DNA of 21,652 bases from Candidatus Accumulibacter iunctus. Its GTDB lineage: Bacteria > Pseudomonadota > Gammaproteobacteria > Burkholderiales > Rhodocyclaceae. Below the pieces are notes generated by a model. That model was not told where the DNA came from. It did not search any database and saw nothing but the letters and a program-made list of their open reading frames with translations. The stretch is from the NCBI GenBank assembly GCA_002345025.1, contig DDUX01000070.1, forward strand, positions 122,573 through 144,224. Direction: 5' to 3'. The stretch's first letter is position 1. The number at the start of each line of letters is the position of its first letter. Positions 5,535-13,737 of the stretch are shown in pieces. A program made the translations under genes and the position numbers.

Positions 5535-7907
5535 CTACTTGACGCAGACCGCGCGCACCTGCTTCAGATCGGTGATCCCCGCCAGGACCTTCTCGATGCC
5601 GTCCATCTTCAGCGTCCGCATGCCGTCGTTCAGCGCCGTCGCGAGCAGTTCGGCTGCGCGGGCGCGCTCCTGGATCTGCTTCTTGATCCGGTCGCTGCCG
5701 GCGAGCAGTTCGTGCAACCCGACGCGCCCCTTGTAGCCGCTGCCGGCACACACGTCGCAACCACGTGCCCGATGGAGGGTGAACACACCATTCCGCCCAT
5801 GCTGCGCCAGCCATTCCTGATGCACGCGATCGACCGCAGCCCGCGGGTCGGCCTGCCAGGCGCTGGTGTTCGCCAGTTCGGCGCAGTACTCGTCCAGCAG
5901 GCTCTCGATCTCCTCCGCCTGCGGCTGGTACGGTTCGCGACACGCAGGGCAGAGGCGCCGGGCGAGACGCTGCGCGAGGATGCCGAGCAGCGCGTCGGCG
6001 AAGTTGAACGGGTCCATCCCCATGTCCAGCAGGCGATTGATCGATTCCGGCGCGCTGTTGGTGTGCAGAGTCGCCAGCACCAAGTGACCGGTGAGTGACG
6101 CTTCGATGCCGATGGCGACGGTTTCGCGGTCGCGCATCTCGCCGACCATGATCACGTCCGGGTCGGCACGCAGGAAGGCGCGCATCACCGTCGCGAAATC
6201 GAGTCCCGCCTTCTTGTTGACCTGCACCTGCCGCAGGCCTTTCTGGGTGATCTCCACCGGATCCTCGGCCGTCCAGATCTTGGTCTCCGGCCGGTTGAGA
6301 TGGCTCAGGATCGAGTGCAGCGTCGTCGTCTTGCCCGAGCCAGTCGGCCCACAGACGAAGAAGAGCCCGTAGGGCTTGGCGATCAGGCTGCGCAACCGCT
6401 CGAGGTTGTGTGGCGTCACGCCAAGCTGGTCGATCGGGATCGGTTCGCCGGCGCTGAGGATGCGCAGGACGACGTCCTCGAGTCCTCCGGCCGTCGGTAC
6501 CGTCGCCACCCGCAGCTCGATGTCGAGCGGCCCCCAGCGGCGGAATCTGATCTTGCCATCCTGCGGGCGTCGCTTCTCCGAGATGTCGAGGTCGGCCATG
6601 ATCTTCAGACGCGTCACCAGCGCGCTCCGGTATGACGCGGGGATCTCGATGTAGGGCGACAGGGCACCATCGCGGCGGAAGCGGACGACGGTCTTTTCCT
6701 TGCCCGGGCGCGGTTCGATGTGGATGTCGGAAGCGCCCTTCTGATACGCCTCGACGATGATCCGGTTCACCAGACGAACGAGCTCGTTGTCGGCGGCGGC
6801 ACTGAGCACCTCGGCGCCGCTGTCGGCAGCATCAAGAACCGCGTCGTCGTCGAGGCCCGAGAGCATGTCGCCGACCGAGTCGACCTCGACCGCGGCGGCG
6901 AAGAACTGTCCGACGAGTTGCTCGAACTCGTGGCGCGTGCTGACGCGATAGACGATCCGCCTCTTCGGAAAGACGTTGTTGGCCATGCGCGAGCTGCGAA
7001 TCCGCTCCGGATCGCAGGCGATCACCACCACCCCTTCCTGCGTCTCCTCGAGCGGCAGCCACTGGCTTGCCTCGACGTAATCGCGTTTGAGGTTGCGCAG
7101 CAGCTCGGTCGGCCGCAAACGTTCCGGCCTGAACGGCTCGTACGGAACGCCAAAGAACTTCGACAGCGCAGCGCCGATTGCCGCCGGCGGCACCTGAAAA
7201 TCGGCGGTCAGCACCTGCTCGAGCTCAAGTTGCTTGCGGCGTGCAGCCTTCTGCGCCAGATCGAGTTCCGCTGCCGAGATGACGGCGTCGCTGACGAGCG
7301 CGTCATACCGGGTCTTGGGGACCGCTGGCGGCGGATTGCGTCGCTGCGCGAAAGCAACGGCGAGCGTCTGTGCGAGCGCCTGCACGCCTTCTTCGGCGAC
7401 TGCCGGGAAAGGGGTGTCGGAGCGATTGTTGATCAGTTGCACGACGCCGAGCAACTCGCTGGTCTGCGCGTTGCTGATCGGCGCAACCAGCATCTGCTTC
7501 GACCGGTAACCGGTCCGCTCGTCGACCGCCTTGAGGAAACTCAGACGCTGGCTGTGTTTAGCCAGTTCTTCCTGGTCGTAGACGTCACGGATGTTGACGG
7601 TCTGGCCCGACGCGGCAACGTAGCCGGCGACACTCTGCTCGGAAATCGGCAGGCGGATGTCCTTGTGCGTGTTGAGACCGGTTTTCACTTTCGAGACGAT
7701 GCTGTGCCGGTCGTCGCTGGCGACGTAGATCGTCAGTCGGTCGGCGTGGAACAGCTCGCAGATGTCTTCCGACATTTCTAGAATGATCTCGTCGATATTG
7801 CTCGCACCGTGAATCCGGTTGGTGACGCGCTGCAGATTCTTGAAGAAGCTCAGGCGCCGGCTCATGTCGCCGAGGTTGCCGTCGATCGGCCAGTTCGCTG
7901 CTGACAT
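5535..7907 (-). CDS. GAF-domain-containing PilB/GspE-family ATPase
   Basis: This 790-residue protein has an unusual domain order: a GAF sensor domain at about residues 36-190, a linker and N2-like region (about 200-345), then the type II/IV secretion ATPase core (about 375-790). Visible motifs are DIHIEP (394-399), Walker A GPTGSGKT (520-527), the Asp box WTAEDPVE (545-552), Walker B DPDVIMVGEMRD (582-593) and the His box GHLVLATLHTN (607-617). Two CxxC pairs, CPAC (653-656) and CDVC (717-720), form the zinc site typical of PilB/GspE. It should power assembly of a type IV pilus or related pseudopilus at the inner membrane, with a small ligand or redox/gas signal sensed through GAF. Start ATG 7907 has no strong Shine-Dalgarno; ATG 7865 is an alternative. 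The 5' leader consists almost entirely of the repeat at 7919-8031. The canonical pilB/pilC/pilD set is not in the window. Confidence 0.92.
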   Translation of the reverse strand: MSAANWPIDGNLGDMSRRLSFFKNLQRVTNRIHGASNIDEIILEMSEDICELFHADRLTIYVASDDRHSIVSKVKTGLNTHKDIRLPISEQSVAGYVAASGQTVNIRDVYDQEELAKHSQRLSFLKAVDERTGYRSKQMLVAPISNAQTSELLGVVQLINNRSDTPFPAVAEEGVQALAQTLAVAFAQRRNPPPAVPKTRYDALVSDAVISAAELDLAQKAARRKQLELEQVLTADFQVPPAAIGAALSKFFGVPYEPFRPERLRPTELLRNLKRDYVEASQWLPLEETQEGVVVIACDPERIRSSRMANNVFPKRRIVYRVSTRHEFEQLVGQFFAAAVEVDSVGDMLSGLDDDAVLDAADSGAEVLSAAADNELVRLVNRIIVEAYQKGASDIHIEPRPGKEKTVVRFRRDGALSPYIEIPASYRSALVTRLKIMADLDISEKRRPQDGKIRFRRWGPLDIELRVATVPTAGGLEDVVLRILSAGEPIPIDQLGVTPHNLERLRSLIAKPYGLFFVCGPTGSGKTTTLHSILSHLNRPETKIWTAEDPVEITQKGLRQVQVNKKAGLDFATVMRAFLRADPDVIMVGEMRDRETVAIGIEASLTGHLVLATLHTNSAPESINRLLDMGMDPFNFADALLGILAQRLARRLCPACREPYQPQAEEIESLLDEYCAELANTSAWQADPRAAVDRVHQEWLAQHGRNGVFTLHRARGCDVCAGSGYKGRVGLHELLAGSDRIKKQIQERARAAELLATALNDGMRTLKMDGIEKVLAGITDLKQVRAVCVK

Positions 7908-7918
7908 GTCAGTCTGAG

Positions 7919-8031
7919 AGTCGCGTCAGCGAGTCACGAATCTCCCTTCTCCCGTTCGCGGGAGAAGGGCCGGGGATGAGGGCAACGGTCATGACTTTCA
8001 TCATCAGGGGTGTCTCGACAGTCATGACCGT
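7919..8031. repeat. Double-hairpin interspersed repeat, copy A (intergenic)
   Basis: This 113-bp element is about 80% identical to 17065-17178. It contains two palindromes. The first is CCCTTCTCCCG/CGGGAGAAGGG with loop TTCG, roughly 7944-7969. The second is a perfect 12-bp inverted repeat ACGGTCATGACT (7985-7996) / AGTCATGACCGT (8020-8031). It fills the gap between the phosphodiesterase-like gene, whose stop begins at 8031, and the GAF-ATPase gene, whose start is 12 bp away. It resembles palindromic REP/MITE-type elements with no coding capacity. No target-site duplication is obvious. Confidence 0.88.
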
Positions 8032-8798
8032 CAGAACTCGAAGACCTGATTGTTGTACAGCATCTGCGGCTTGTGCTCACCCGTACACGACTCGATCTCG
8101 GCCATCGTCAGTTCGATCTGGCTGGGCTTCAGGTGGCTGACGAAGACTTCCGCCATGACCGACAGATTCTGCAGCTCGGCAGCGAGCAGGCGCGGGCAGA
8201 GATGCATCGACATCTCGGCCAGCCGCTGCTCGCGATTCGGGAAGGCGGTTTCGATCAGCAGGTAGCGCAGGTTGGCGATGCGGTTGACCAGCGGCCAGAA
8301 AGCCGGGTTGACCGTCGTATCGCCGGTGAAGACCAGACTGCCGGCTCCCGAATCGAGCTGATAGCCGACGGCCGGTACCGTGTGCCGCGCCGGCAGCGCG
8401 GTGATCGTTCTCGCTCCGACGCGAACCGACTCGCCGACGCACAGCGGACGGTACTGCATCGCCGGCCGCTCCTGGCTCGGGATGGCACTGAAATCGGGCC
8501 AGATCTCCCAGTTGAAGATGTGGCGACCAATGATGTCGAGGGTTTCGGGGATCGCATGCACGATCACTGGCTGGGTCCGCAGGTCGGCAACCGAATCGAT
8601 CAGCAGCGGCAACGAGCCGATGTGGTCGAGGTGGGAGTGCGTCAGAAAGACGTGGTCGATGCGCGCCAGCTCCGCCAGCGGCAGGTGCGTCACGCCCGTC
8701 CCGGCGTCGATCAGGATGTCGTCGTCGACAAGGATCGCTGTCGTTCCCAGATGACGCCCGCCGATGCCGCCACTGCAACCCAGGATTCTGACTTTCAT
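8031..8798 (-). CDS. Metallo-beta-lactamase fold hydrolase, class-II cyclic-nucleotide phosphodiesterase-like
   Basis: This 255-residue cytoplasmic protein carries the dinuclear metal motif THSHLDHIG (53-61, ligands H54, H56, D58, H59), H139 in ARHTVP, D160 in FTGDTT and H222 in VSHLKPS. The form LTHSHLDHIGSLPLLIDS is characteristic of class-II 3',5'-cyclic-nucleotide phosphodiesterases (yeast PDE1, bacterial CpdP) rather than of beta-lactamases. It may therefore degrade cAMP or a related cyclic nucleotide; other MBL phosphodiesterases such as RNase Z-like enzymes remain possible. Start ATG 8798 has GGGAG 5 nt upstream; an in-frame GTG at 8810 overlaps that site. It lies 97 bp after the FHA gene and is followed by repeat copy A and the GAF-pilus ATPase. 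Confidence 0.85.
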   Translation of the reverse strand: MKVRILGCSGGIGGRHLGTTAILVDDDILIDAGTGVTHLPLAELARIDHVFLTHSHLDHIGSLPLLIDSVADLRTQPVIVHAIPETLDIIGRHIFNWEIWPDFSAIPSQERPAMQYRPLCVGESVRVGARTITALPARHTVPAVGYQLDSGAGSLVFTGDTTVNPAFWPLVNRIANLRYLLIETAFPNREQRLAEMSMHLCPRLLAAELQNLSVMAEVFVSHLKPSQIELTMAEIESCTGEHKPQMLYNNQVFEF

Positions 8799-8895
8799 GC
8801 TGACTCCCACGGTCTGCTGCGGTGTTCACGCCCGCGCCTCGCCGACGACGCCGCAGCCATTCCTCCACCCTGCCGTGAGCGCGCGCGCTGTGCCA

Positions 8896-9576
8896 TCAGG
8901 TCTTTAAGACGAACTCCATCTTCACCCCGGCAATCTCGATCAGGTCATGGTTCTCCAGTCGCCTCGCCGAGGAATCGATCGCTTGCCCGTTCAGCAGCGG
9001 GAACCCCGCACCTTCGACATGACTGAGGAAGTAGCCCTGCGGGCGCCTGGCGATCACCGCCACCTGCCCCGGTCGGCCGAGTGAGGTCAGCGTCTTGGTC
9101 AGTTGCAACTGGTGCCCGGCGTTGCTTCCACTGAGCAGGCGGATGGCGGCGGCCGGCAGATTCGCCGTCTCCACGCCAGTCAGGGACGCCGTCGAAGGGG
9201 TTGCGGCGCCCCCCGATCCGACAACGGACACGGACTCGAAACGGAACGGCGCCGACCGCTCGGCTTCAGCCTCCTCCACTGGCGAGACGGCTTCGGCCAG
9301 ATACTTCATCTTGTACTTTCCGAGTTCGATGACGTCGCCGTCCTTGAGGAAGTGCTTGCGCACCGACTGCCCGTTGACCAGCGTTCCGTTGGTGCTGTTC
9401 AGATCCTCGAGAAAGGAATCGTTGAGGATGGTGACGACGGCTGCATGCTCGCCGCTGATCGCCATGTTGTCGATCTGTATGTCGTTGTGCGCCTTGCGGC
9501 CGATGCTCACGCGCTCCTTGCGCAGCGGGATCTCCTTGAGAACCAGACCATCCATACTCAGTATGAGCTTTGCCAT
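8896..9576 (-). CDS. FHA-domain protein with a second degenerate FHA-like domain
   Basis: This 226-residue cytoplasmic protein has an N-terminal FHA domain with all phosphothreonine-binding marks: SIGR (24-27), SGEH (41-44) and LNSTNG (59-64). An acidic/Ser-Gly linker (about 96-135) leads to a second FHA-like region from 143, with SLGR (165-168), SHVEG (185-189) and NGQAI (196-200) but without the STNG signature, so the second probably lacks normal phosphopeptide binding. Start ATG 9576 has a GGGGAAGG stretch just upstream. It lies 14 bp after the PP2C phosphatase gene, so the two are almost certainly co-transcribed. FHA/PP2C pairs normally serve Ser/Thr kinase signalling; no kinase is present here. 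Its partner could be the downstream pilus ATPase or a T6SS-type system elsewhere. Confidence 0.9.
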   Translation of the reverse strand: MAKLILSMDGLVLKEIPLRKERVSIGRKAHNDIQIDNMAISGEHAAVVTILNDSFLEDLNSTNGTLVNGQSVRKHFLKDGDVIELGKYKMKYLAEAVSPVEEAEAERSAPFRFESVSVVGSGGAATPSTASLTGVETANLPAAAIRLLSGSNAGHQLQLTKTLTSLGRPGQVAVIARRPQGYFLSHVEGAGFPLLNGQAIDSSARRLENHDLIEIAGVKMEFVLKT

Positions 9577-9590
9577 CACCTTCCCCGTCT

Positions 9591-10421
9591 TCAAACATGC
9601 CACGACCAGAATCTGGACCAGCCTCCACCGGCCGCAGGGAACTCGCGCAGAACCTTGACCAAGACCACCGAGACGTTGTCCTCGCCACCATTGTCGTTGG
9701 CCATCTGCACCAGATGGCTCGCCAGCACTTCGAGGTTGTCACCGAGGGTCAGCAGCGCCTGCCGGATGTCGGCCTCATCGACCATGTCGTAGAGACCATC
9801 CGAACACAGGAGGTAGATGTCACCCGGCCTGACCTGGTGCAGGTGGATCTCGACGTCGACCTCGGCATCGACACCGACGGCCCGCGTCACCAGGTTCCGG
9901 TTCATCGAATAGCGGGCTTCTTCGGCCGAAATCAGCCCGCTGTCGATCTGCTCCTGCAACAGCGAGTGGTCGCGCGTCAGGGGGACGAACTCATCGCCGC
10001 GCAGGCGATAGAGGCGCGAGTCACCGACATGTGCGACGATCACCTGATCGTCACAGAACACACTGGCCACCAGCGTCGTGCCCATGCCGCCGAACCGCTC
10101 CTCCTTCCCGGAAGCGCGGTAGATCGCCGAGTTGACGGCTTCGATCTGTTCGACCAGGCAGCGAACGCCGAAGGGCTGCCCGGTCGTGCCGTCGATACGG
10201 TGGGCAGCGCTGGTCGAGAAAGCAGCGTTGAGCCCGCTGGCGAGCAAGGTCGTCGCCATCCGGCTGGCAACCTCTCCGGCATTGTAGCCACCCATCCCGT
10301 CGGCGAGGATCGCCAGGCCGTGCCTCGCATCGGCAAGGACCGAGTCCTCGTTCTGCCCGCGCACCAGCCCGGTGTCACTGCGCTCGGCGATTTCCAGGGC
10401 AGCGGAGAGTCTGTTTGTCAC
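9591..10421 (-). CDS. PP2C-family serine/threonine protein phosphatase
   Basis: This 276-residue PPM/PP2C phosphatase of the Stp/PrpC type removes phosphate from Ser/Thr with two Mn/Mg ions. Motifs in order: RGQNED (21-26, metal-binding D26), ILADGMGGYNAGE (38-50, D41), GGMGTTLVAS (111-120), HVGDSRLYRL (131-140), LCSDGLYDMV (205-214, D207) and GGEDNVSVVLV (245-255, D248). All metal ligands are present, so it should be active. The start is GTG 10421, supported by GGGAG five bases upstream. The C-terminal tail (GGGWSRFWSWHV) is short and Trp-rich. It is followed after 14 bp by the FHA gene. The cognate kinase is not in the window. Confidence 0.93.
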   Translation of the reverse strand: MTNRLSAALEIAERSDTGLVRGQNEDSVLADARHGLAILADGMGGYNAGEVASRMATTLLASGLNAAFSTSAAHRIDGTTGQPFGVRCLVEQIEAVNSAIYRASGKEERFGGMGTTLVASVFCDDQVIVAHVGDSRLYRLRGDEFVPLTRDHSLLQEQIDSGLISAEEARYSMNRNLVTRAVGVDAEVDVEIHLHQVRPGDIYLLCSDGLYDMVDEADIRQALLTLGDNLEVLASHLVQMANDNGGEDNVSVVLVKVLREFPAAGGGWSRFWSWHV

Positions 10422-10491
10422 CTACGCTCCCAACAAGCAGTCAATGAGGCAGGCTGCCGGCACAGAGACGAAAGCAAACGCGGTGCCAAGG

Positions 10492-11451
10492 CTAGCCGCC
10501 ATAAGGCAACTCGACCCCCAGGCCACGCGCACCTGCCATCTCGGCGAGACGCGCAGCGACCGCCAGATCCTGAATGGCCATTCCCTGCGACTCGAAGAGG
10601 GTAAGCTGTTCGGCGGCGGACCGCCCGGGCTGCAAGCCACAGATCACGTCGCCGAGTTCCACCAGTTCACGCGCATGCAGGCGTCCCTTCTCGAGCAATG
10701 GCAGGAGATCGCCTGCCTCGCGCAGCGCGCTTTCGACGCTGTCGACGACGATCGGTGCACAGCGCCTGAGGACATCCTCGCCCACTTCCCGCCGGATCAG
10801 CGAGTTCGATCCGGCCGCATTGATGTGGGTGCCCGGCGCCAGCCAGTCGGCATCGAAGAGGGGCGTCGCCGCGGTCGTCACGGTACTGACGATGTCGCTG
10901 CCACGCACCACTTCCGCGGGCGAGGCTGCCGCCCTCACCTCGATATCGAGGCGTTGCGAAAGCCTGGCACAGAAGGCGCCCAGGCGATCGGCGCGGCGCG
11001 CGTACACCTTGACCTGCTGCAGCGGGCGGACCGCAGCGATCGCCTCGATATGCCCTTCGGCCTGCCAACCAGCACCGAAAACGCCTGCCACCGAGGCATC
11101 GGAGCGCGCCAGCCAGCGGGTCGCCACACCCGAAGCGGCGGCAGTCCGCATCATGCCCAACCGGTCGGCCTCGATCACTGCCAGCAGGCAGCCGGTCGAT
11201 GCGCGGTAGAGATGAACCAGGAAGCGAACACCCGAGCGGTTGCTCGTGTAGGCCTTGTAGCCGATGACGTCGAGCTGCGGCAGCGCCCCCTGCAGAATGT
11301 GCAGGGTCGTCTGCGGCAGTCGCGTGCGCTGTCGCGGAACATCGTGTGCCTGCCGCGTCGACAGAGCGCGATGCGCAGCCTCGACCTCCGCCAGTGCCAG
11401 CGGCATCGTCAGCATTTCGGAAACGTCCTGTTCACTCAGAAAAAGCGCCAT
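10492..11451 (-). CDS. Ornithine cyclodeaminase / mu-crystallin family protein
   Basis: This 319-residue NAD(P)-dependent enzyme of the OCD/mu-crystallin/alanine dehydrogenase superfamily acts on amino acids or cyclic imines. Visible marks are GYKAYTSN (64-71, conserved Lys66), RTAAASG (102-108), the dinucleotide-binding GAGWQAEGH (126-134) and HINAAGSNSLIRREV near residue 214-228. At the last site classical ornithine cyclodeaminase has an Asp-containing loop; AAGSN is common in family members of other or unknown specificity (imine reductases, alanine dehydrogenase-like), so ornithine should not be assumed. Start ATG 11451 has GAGG five bases upstream; the ATG at 11472 lacks a ribosome site. 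It is separated from sucCD by a strong terminator and lies 70 bp before the PP2C gene. Confidence 0.87.
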   Translation of the reverse strand: MALFLSEQDVSEMLTMPLALAEVEAAHRALSTRQAHDVPRQRTRLPQTTLHILQGALPQLDVIGYKAYTSNRSGVRFLVHLYRASTGCLLAVIEADRLGMMRTAAASGVATRWLARSDASVAGVFGAGWQAEGHIEAIAAVRPLQQVKVYARRADRLGAFCARLSQRLDIEVRAAASPAEVVRGSDIVSTVTTAATPLFDADWLAPGTHINAAGSNSLIRREVGEDVLRRCAPIVVDSVESALREAGDLLPLLEKGRLHARELVELGDVICGLQPGRSAAEQLTLFESQGMAIQDLAVAARLAEMAGARGLGVELPYGG

Positions 11452-11558
11452 CTTTTCCTCGTCATGGAGCATCAGTCACGCGCTTGCCGCAGCCCGCTGG
11501 CAGCCGGCATGCCGCCAGCCCCGATTTTACTTGCAAATGACCAACGGCAACGGCAAAC

Positions 11559-11590
11559 AAAAAAGGGCAGACCGAGGCCCGCCCTTTTTC
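11559..11590 (-). terminator. Intrinsic terminator of sucCD
   Basis: The inverted repeat AAAAAGGGC (11560-11568) / GCCCTTTTT (11581-11589) encloses a 12-nt loop. On the minus strand, 26 bp after the sucD stop, GCCC is followed by a T-run (TTTTTTGTTTG). The opposite strand also ends in five Ts, so the site could work in both directions, although no plus-strand gene needs it. Confidence 0.85.
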
Positions 11591-11615
11591 TCGCGATCTG
11601 GAAACCGCTTTCGCC

Positions 11616-12509
11616 CTAGAGCATTGCCTTGATCAGCTTGCCCATCTCCGATGGGTCGCGCGTCACCTTGAAGCCGCACTCTTCCATGATTGCCAGCTTG
11701 GCATCGGCGGTATCCGCACCGCCTGAAATCAGCGCCCCGGCGTGGCCCATTCGCTTGCCCGCAGGCGCCGTAACGCCAGCGATGAAACCGACGATCGGCT
11801 TCTTCATGTTGGCTTTGCACCACAGCGCGGCATCTGCCTCGTCCGGACCACCAATCTCGCCGATCATGATGACCGCGTCGGTATCGGGGTCGTCGTTGAA
11901 CAGACGCATGATGTCGATATGCTTGAGGCCGTTGATCGGATCACCACCGGTACCGACGGCCGACGACTGACCAAGGCCGATTTCCGTCAGCTGACCAACC
12001 GCTTCGTAGGTCAGCGTACCCGAACGCGAGACGACGCCAATGCGTCCCTTGCGGTGAATGTGACCCGGCATGATGCCGATCTTCACTTCTTCGGGCGTGA
12101 TCAGTCCCGGGCAGTTCGGACCGAGCAGCAGGGTCTTCTTGCCGCCAGCGGCTTCCTTGCGCAACATCTTGTTGCGCACCACCAGCATGTCGCGCACCGG
12201 AATCCCCTCGGTGATGCAGACGACGAGATCGAGGTCGGCTTCGACGGCTTCCCAGATCGCGGCCGCTGCACCGGGTGGTGGCACGTAGATCACCGAGACG
12301 GTGGCACCGGTCTGCGCCGCAGCGTCCTTGACCGAACCAAAGATCGGGATGCCGAAAATGCTCTCGCCGGCCTTCTTGGGGTTCACGCCGGCAACGAAGC
12401 AGTTCTTGCCGTTGGCGTATTCCTGGCACTTCTCGGTGTGGAACTGGCCGGTCTTGCCGGTGATGCCCTGGGTAATGATCTTGGTGTCTTTGTTAATCAG
12501 AATCGACAT
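11616..12509 (-). CDS. sucD: Succinyl-CoA synthetase (ADP-forming) alpha subunit
   Basis: This 297-residue subunit binds CoA and carries the phosphohistidine in the reversible reaction succinyl-CoA + ADP + Pi to succinate + ATP + CoA. It shows the CoA/Rossmann region IITQGITGKTGQFHT (11-25), GPNCPGLITP (130-139), SRSGTLTYEA (161-170), GGDPINGL (188-195), GEIGGPDEADAA (217-228) and the phosphorylated His in KRMGHAGA (H256). Length fits the family. Start ATG 12509 is preceded by AAGGAG at 5 nt and lies 10 bp after the sucC stop; upstream codons in the same frame are rejected. A terminator follows 26 bp downstream. Confidence 0.97.
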   Translation of the reverse strand: MSILINKDTKIITQGITGKTGQFHTEKCQEYANGKNCFVAGVNPKKAGESIFGIPIFGSVKDAAAQTGATVSVIYVPPPGAAAAIWEAVEADLDLVVCITEGIPVRDMLVVRNKMLRKEAAGGKKTLLLGPNCPGLITPEEVKIGIMPGHIHRKGRIGVVSRSGTLTYEAVGQLTEIGLGQSSAVGTGGDPINGLKHIDIMRLFNDDPDTDAVIMIGEIGGPDEADAALWCKANMKKPIVGFIAGVTAPAGKRMGHAGALISGGADTADAKLAIMEECGFKVTRDPSEMGKLIKAML

Positions 12510-12519
12510 GGTGGGCTCC

Positions 12520-13680
12520 TTAACTGACCGCAGCAACGATCTTGGTGGCGGCTTCGGCCATTGAATCCGCAGTGATGATCGGCAGCCCCGACTCGCTGAG
12601 GATCTTCTTGCCGATGTCTTCGTTGGTTCCCTTCATGCGGACGACCAGCGGTACCGAGAGGTGGGTTTCACGGGCAGCGGCAACGACGCCGGTGGCGATC
12701 GTGTCGCAACGCATGATGCCGCCGAAAATGTTCACGAGAATGCCCTTGACCTTCGGATTCTTGAGCATGATCTGGAACGCTTCGGTGACCTTCTCGGTCG
12801 TCGCACCACCACCGACGTCGAGGAAGTTGGCCGGCTCGGCGCCAAACAGCTTGATCGTGTCCATAGTCGCCATCGCCAGACCGGCGCCATTGACCAGGCA
12901 ACCGATGTTGCCGTCGAGCGAGATGTACGACAGATCGTGCTTCGACGCCTCGAGTTCGTCCGGGTCTTCCTCGTCGAGGTCGCGGAACGCGACGATCTCG
13001 GGCTGCCGGTACAGCGAGTTGGAATCGAAGTTGAACTTGGCGTCGATGGCCTTGATGTTGCCGTTGCCTTCGAGGATCAGCGGGTTGATCTCGGCGAGCG
13101 AGGCGTCGGTTTCCATGTAGCAGCGGTACAGACCCTTGAGCGCCGCCACCGCCTGCGCAACCGATTCCGCCGGAACGCCGATGCCGACGGCCAGTTCGGT
13201 CGCCTGCGCGTCGCTGAGCCCGTCTTCCGGGTCGATGAAGACCTTCAGGATCTTCTCCGGGGTGTCATGGGCAACCTTTTCGATATCCATGCCACCTTCG
13301 GACGAAGCCATCATCGCCACCTTCTGCGTCGTGCGGTCGGTCAGCGCTGCGACGTAATACTCCTTGCGGATGTCCGCACCCTCTTCGACCAGGAGGCGGC
13401 GCACCTTTTGCCCTGCCGGACCGGTCTGATGGGTGACGAGCTGCATGCCGAGGATCTGGCTGGCATACTGGCGAACCTCGTCGAGCGATTTCGCCACCTT
13501 GACGCCACCGCCCTTGCCGCGGCCACCCGCATGGATCTGGGCCTTGACCACCCAGACCTTGCCTCCCAGGGATTCGGCTGCCTTGACCGCATCTTCGACG
13601 GTCGGACAGAACACCCCGCGCGGAACCACGACGCCGAATTTCTTCAGGAGTTCCTTGCCCTGATATTCGTGAATTTTCAT
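12520..13680 (-). CDS. sucC: Succinyl-CoA synthetase (ADP-forming) beta subunit
   Basis: This 386-residue ATP-grasp subunit supplies the nucleotide and succinate sites of the TCA-cycle enzyme. It begins MKIHEYQGKELLKKFGV; HAGGRGKGGGVKVA (50-63) is the nucleotide-binding segment; EINP (197-200) contributes to metal/nucleotide binding; NGAGLAMATMD (264-274) and NIFGGIMRCD (317-326) mark the C-terminal ligase domain. Length is standard. ATG 13680 has AAGGA six bases upstream. sucD follows after 10 bp. The 57-bp gap to the upstream DUF2889 gene shows no clear promoter or terminator. A 544-codon open frame on the opposite strand is a compositional shadow. Confidence 0.97.
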   Translation of the reverse strand: MKIHEYQGKELLKKFGVVVPRGVFCPTVEDAVKAAESLGGKVWVVKAQIHAGGRGKGGGVKVAKSLDEVRQYASQILGMQLVTHQTGPAGQKVRRLLVEEGADIRKEYYVAALTDRTTQKVAMMASSEGGMDIEKVAHDTPEKILKVFIDPEDGLSDAQATELAVGIGVPAESVAQAVAALKGLYRCYMETDASLAEINPLILEGNGNIKAIDAKFNFDSNSLYRQPEIVAFRDLDEEDPDELEASKHDLSYISLDGNIGCLVNGAGLAMATMDTIKLFGAEPANFLDVGGGATTEKVTEAFQIMLKNPKVKGILVNIFGGIMRCDTIATGVVAAARETHLSVPLVVRMKGTNEDIGKKILSESGLPIITADSMAEAATKIVAAVS

Positions 13681-13737
13681 GCGCTTTCCTTGCTTGAGTT
13701 AAGGTTGCGAAACGTAATGAACCACGGGCAGGACGCC

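Noticed and set aside
8878..8890. Short alternating GC run between the FHA and phosphodiesterase genes as a Z-DNA or recombination site
   Set aside because: It is only about ten bases long and expected by chance in DNA of this composition.
13681..13737. Terminator or promoter between the DUF2889 gene and sucC
   Set aside because: Only a 4-bp GGGC/GCCC stem without a T-run, and no recognisable -35/-10 pair.
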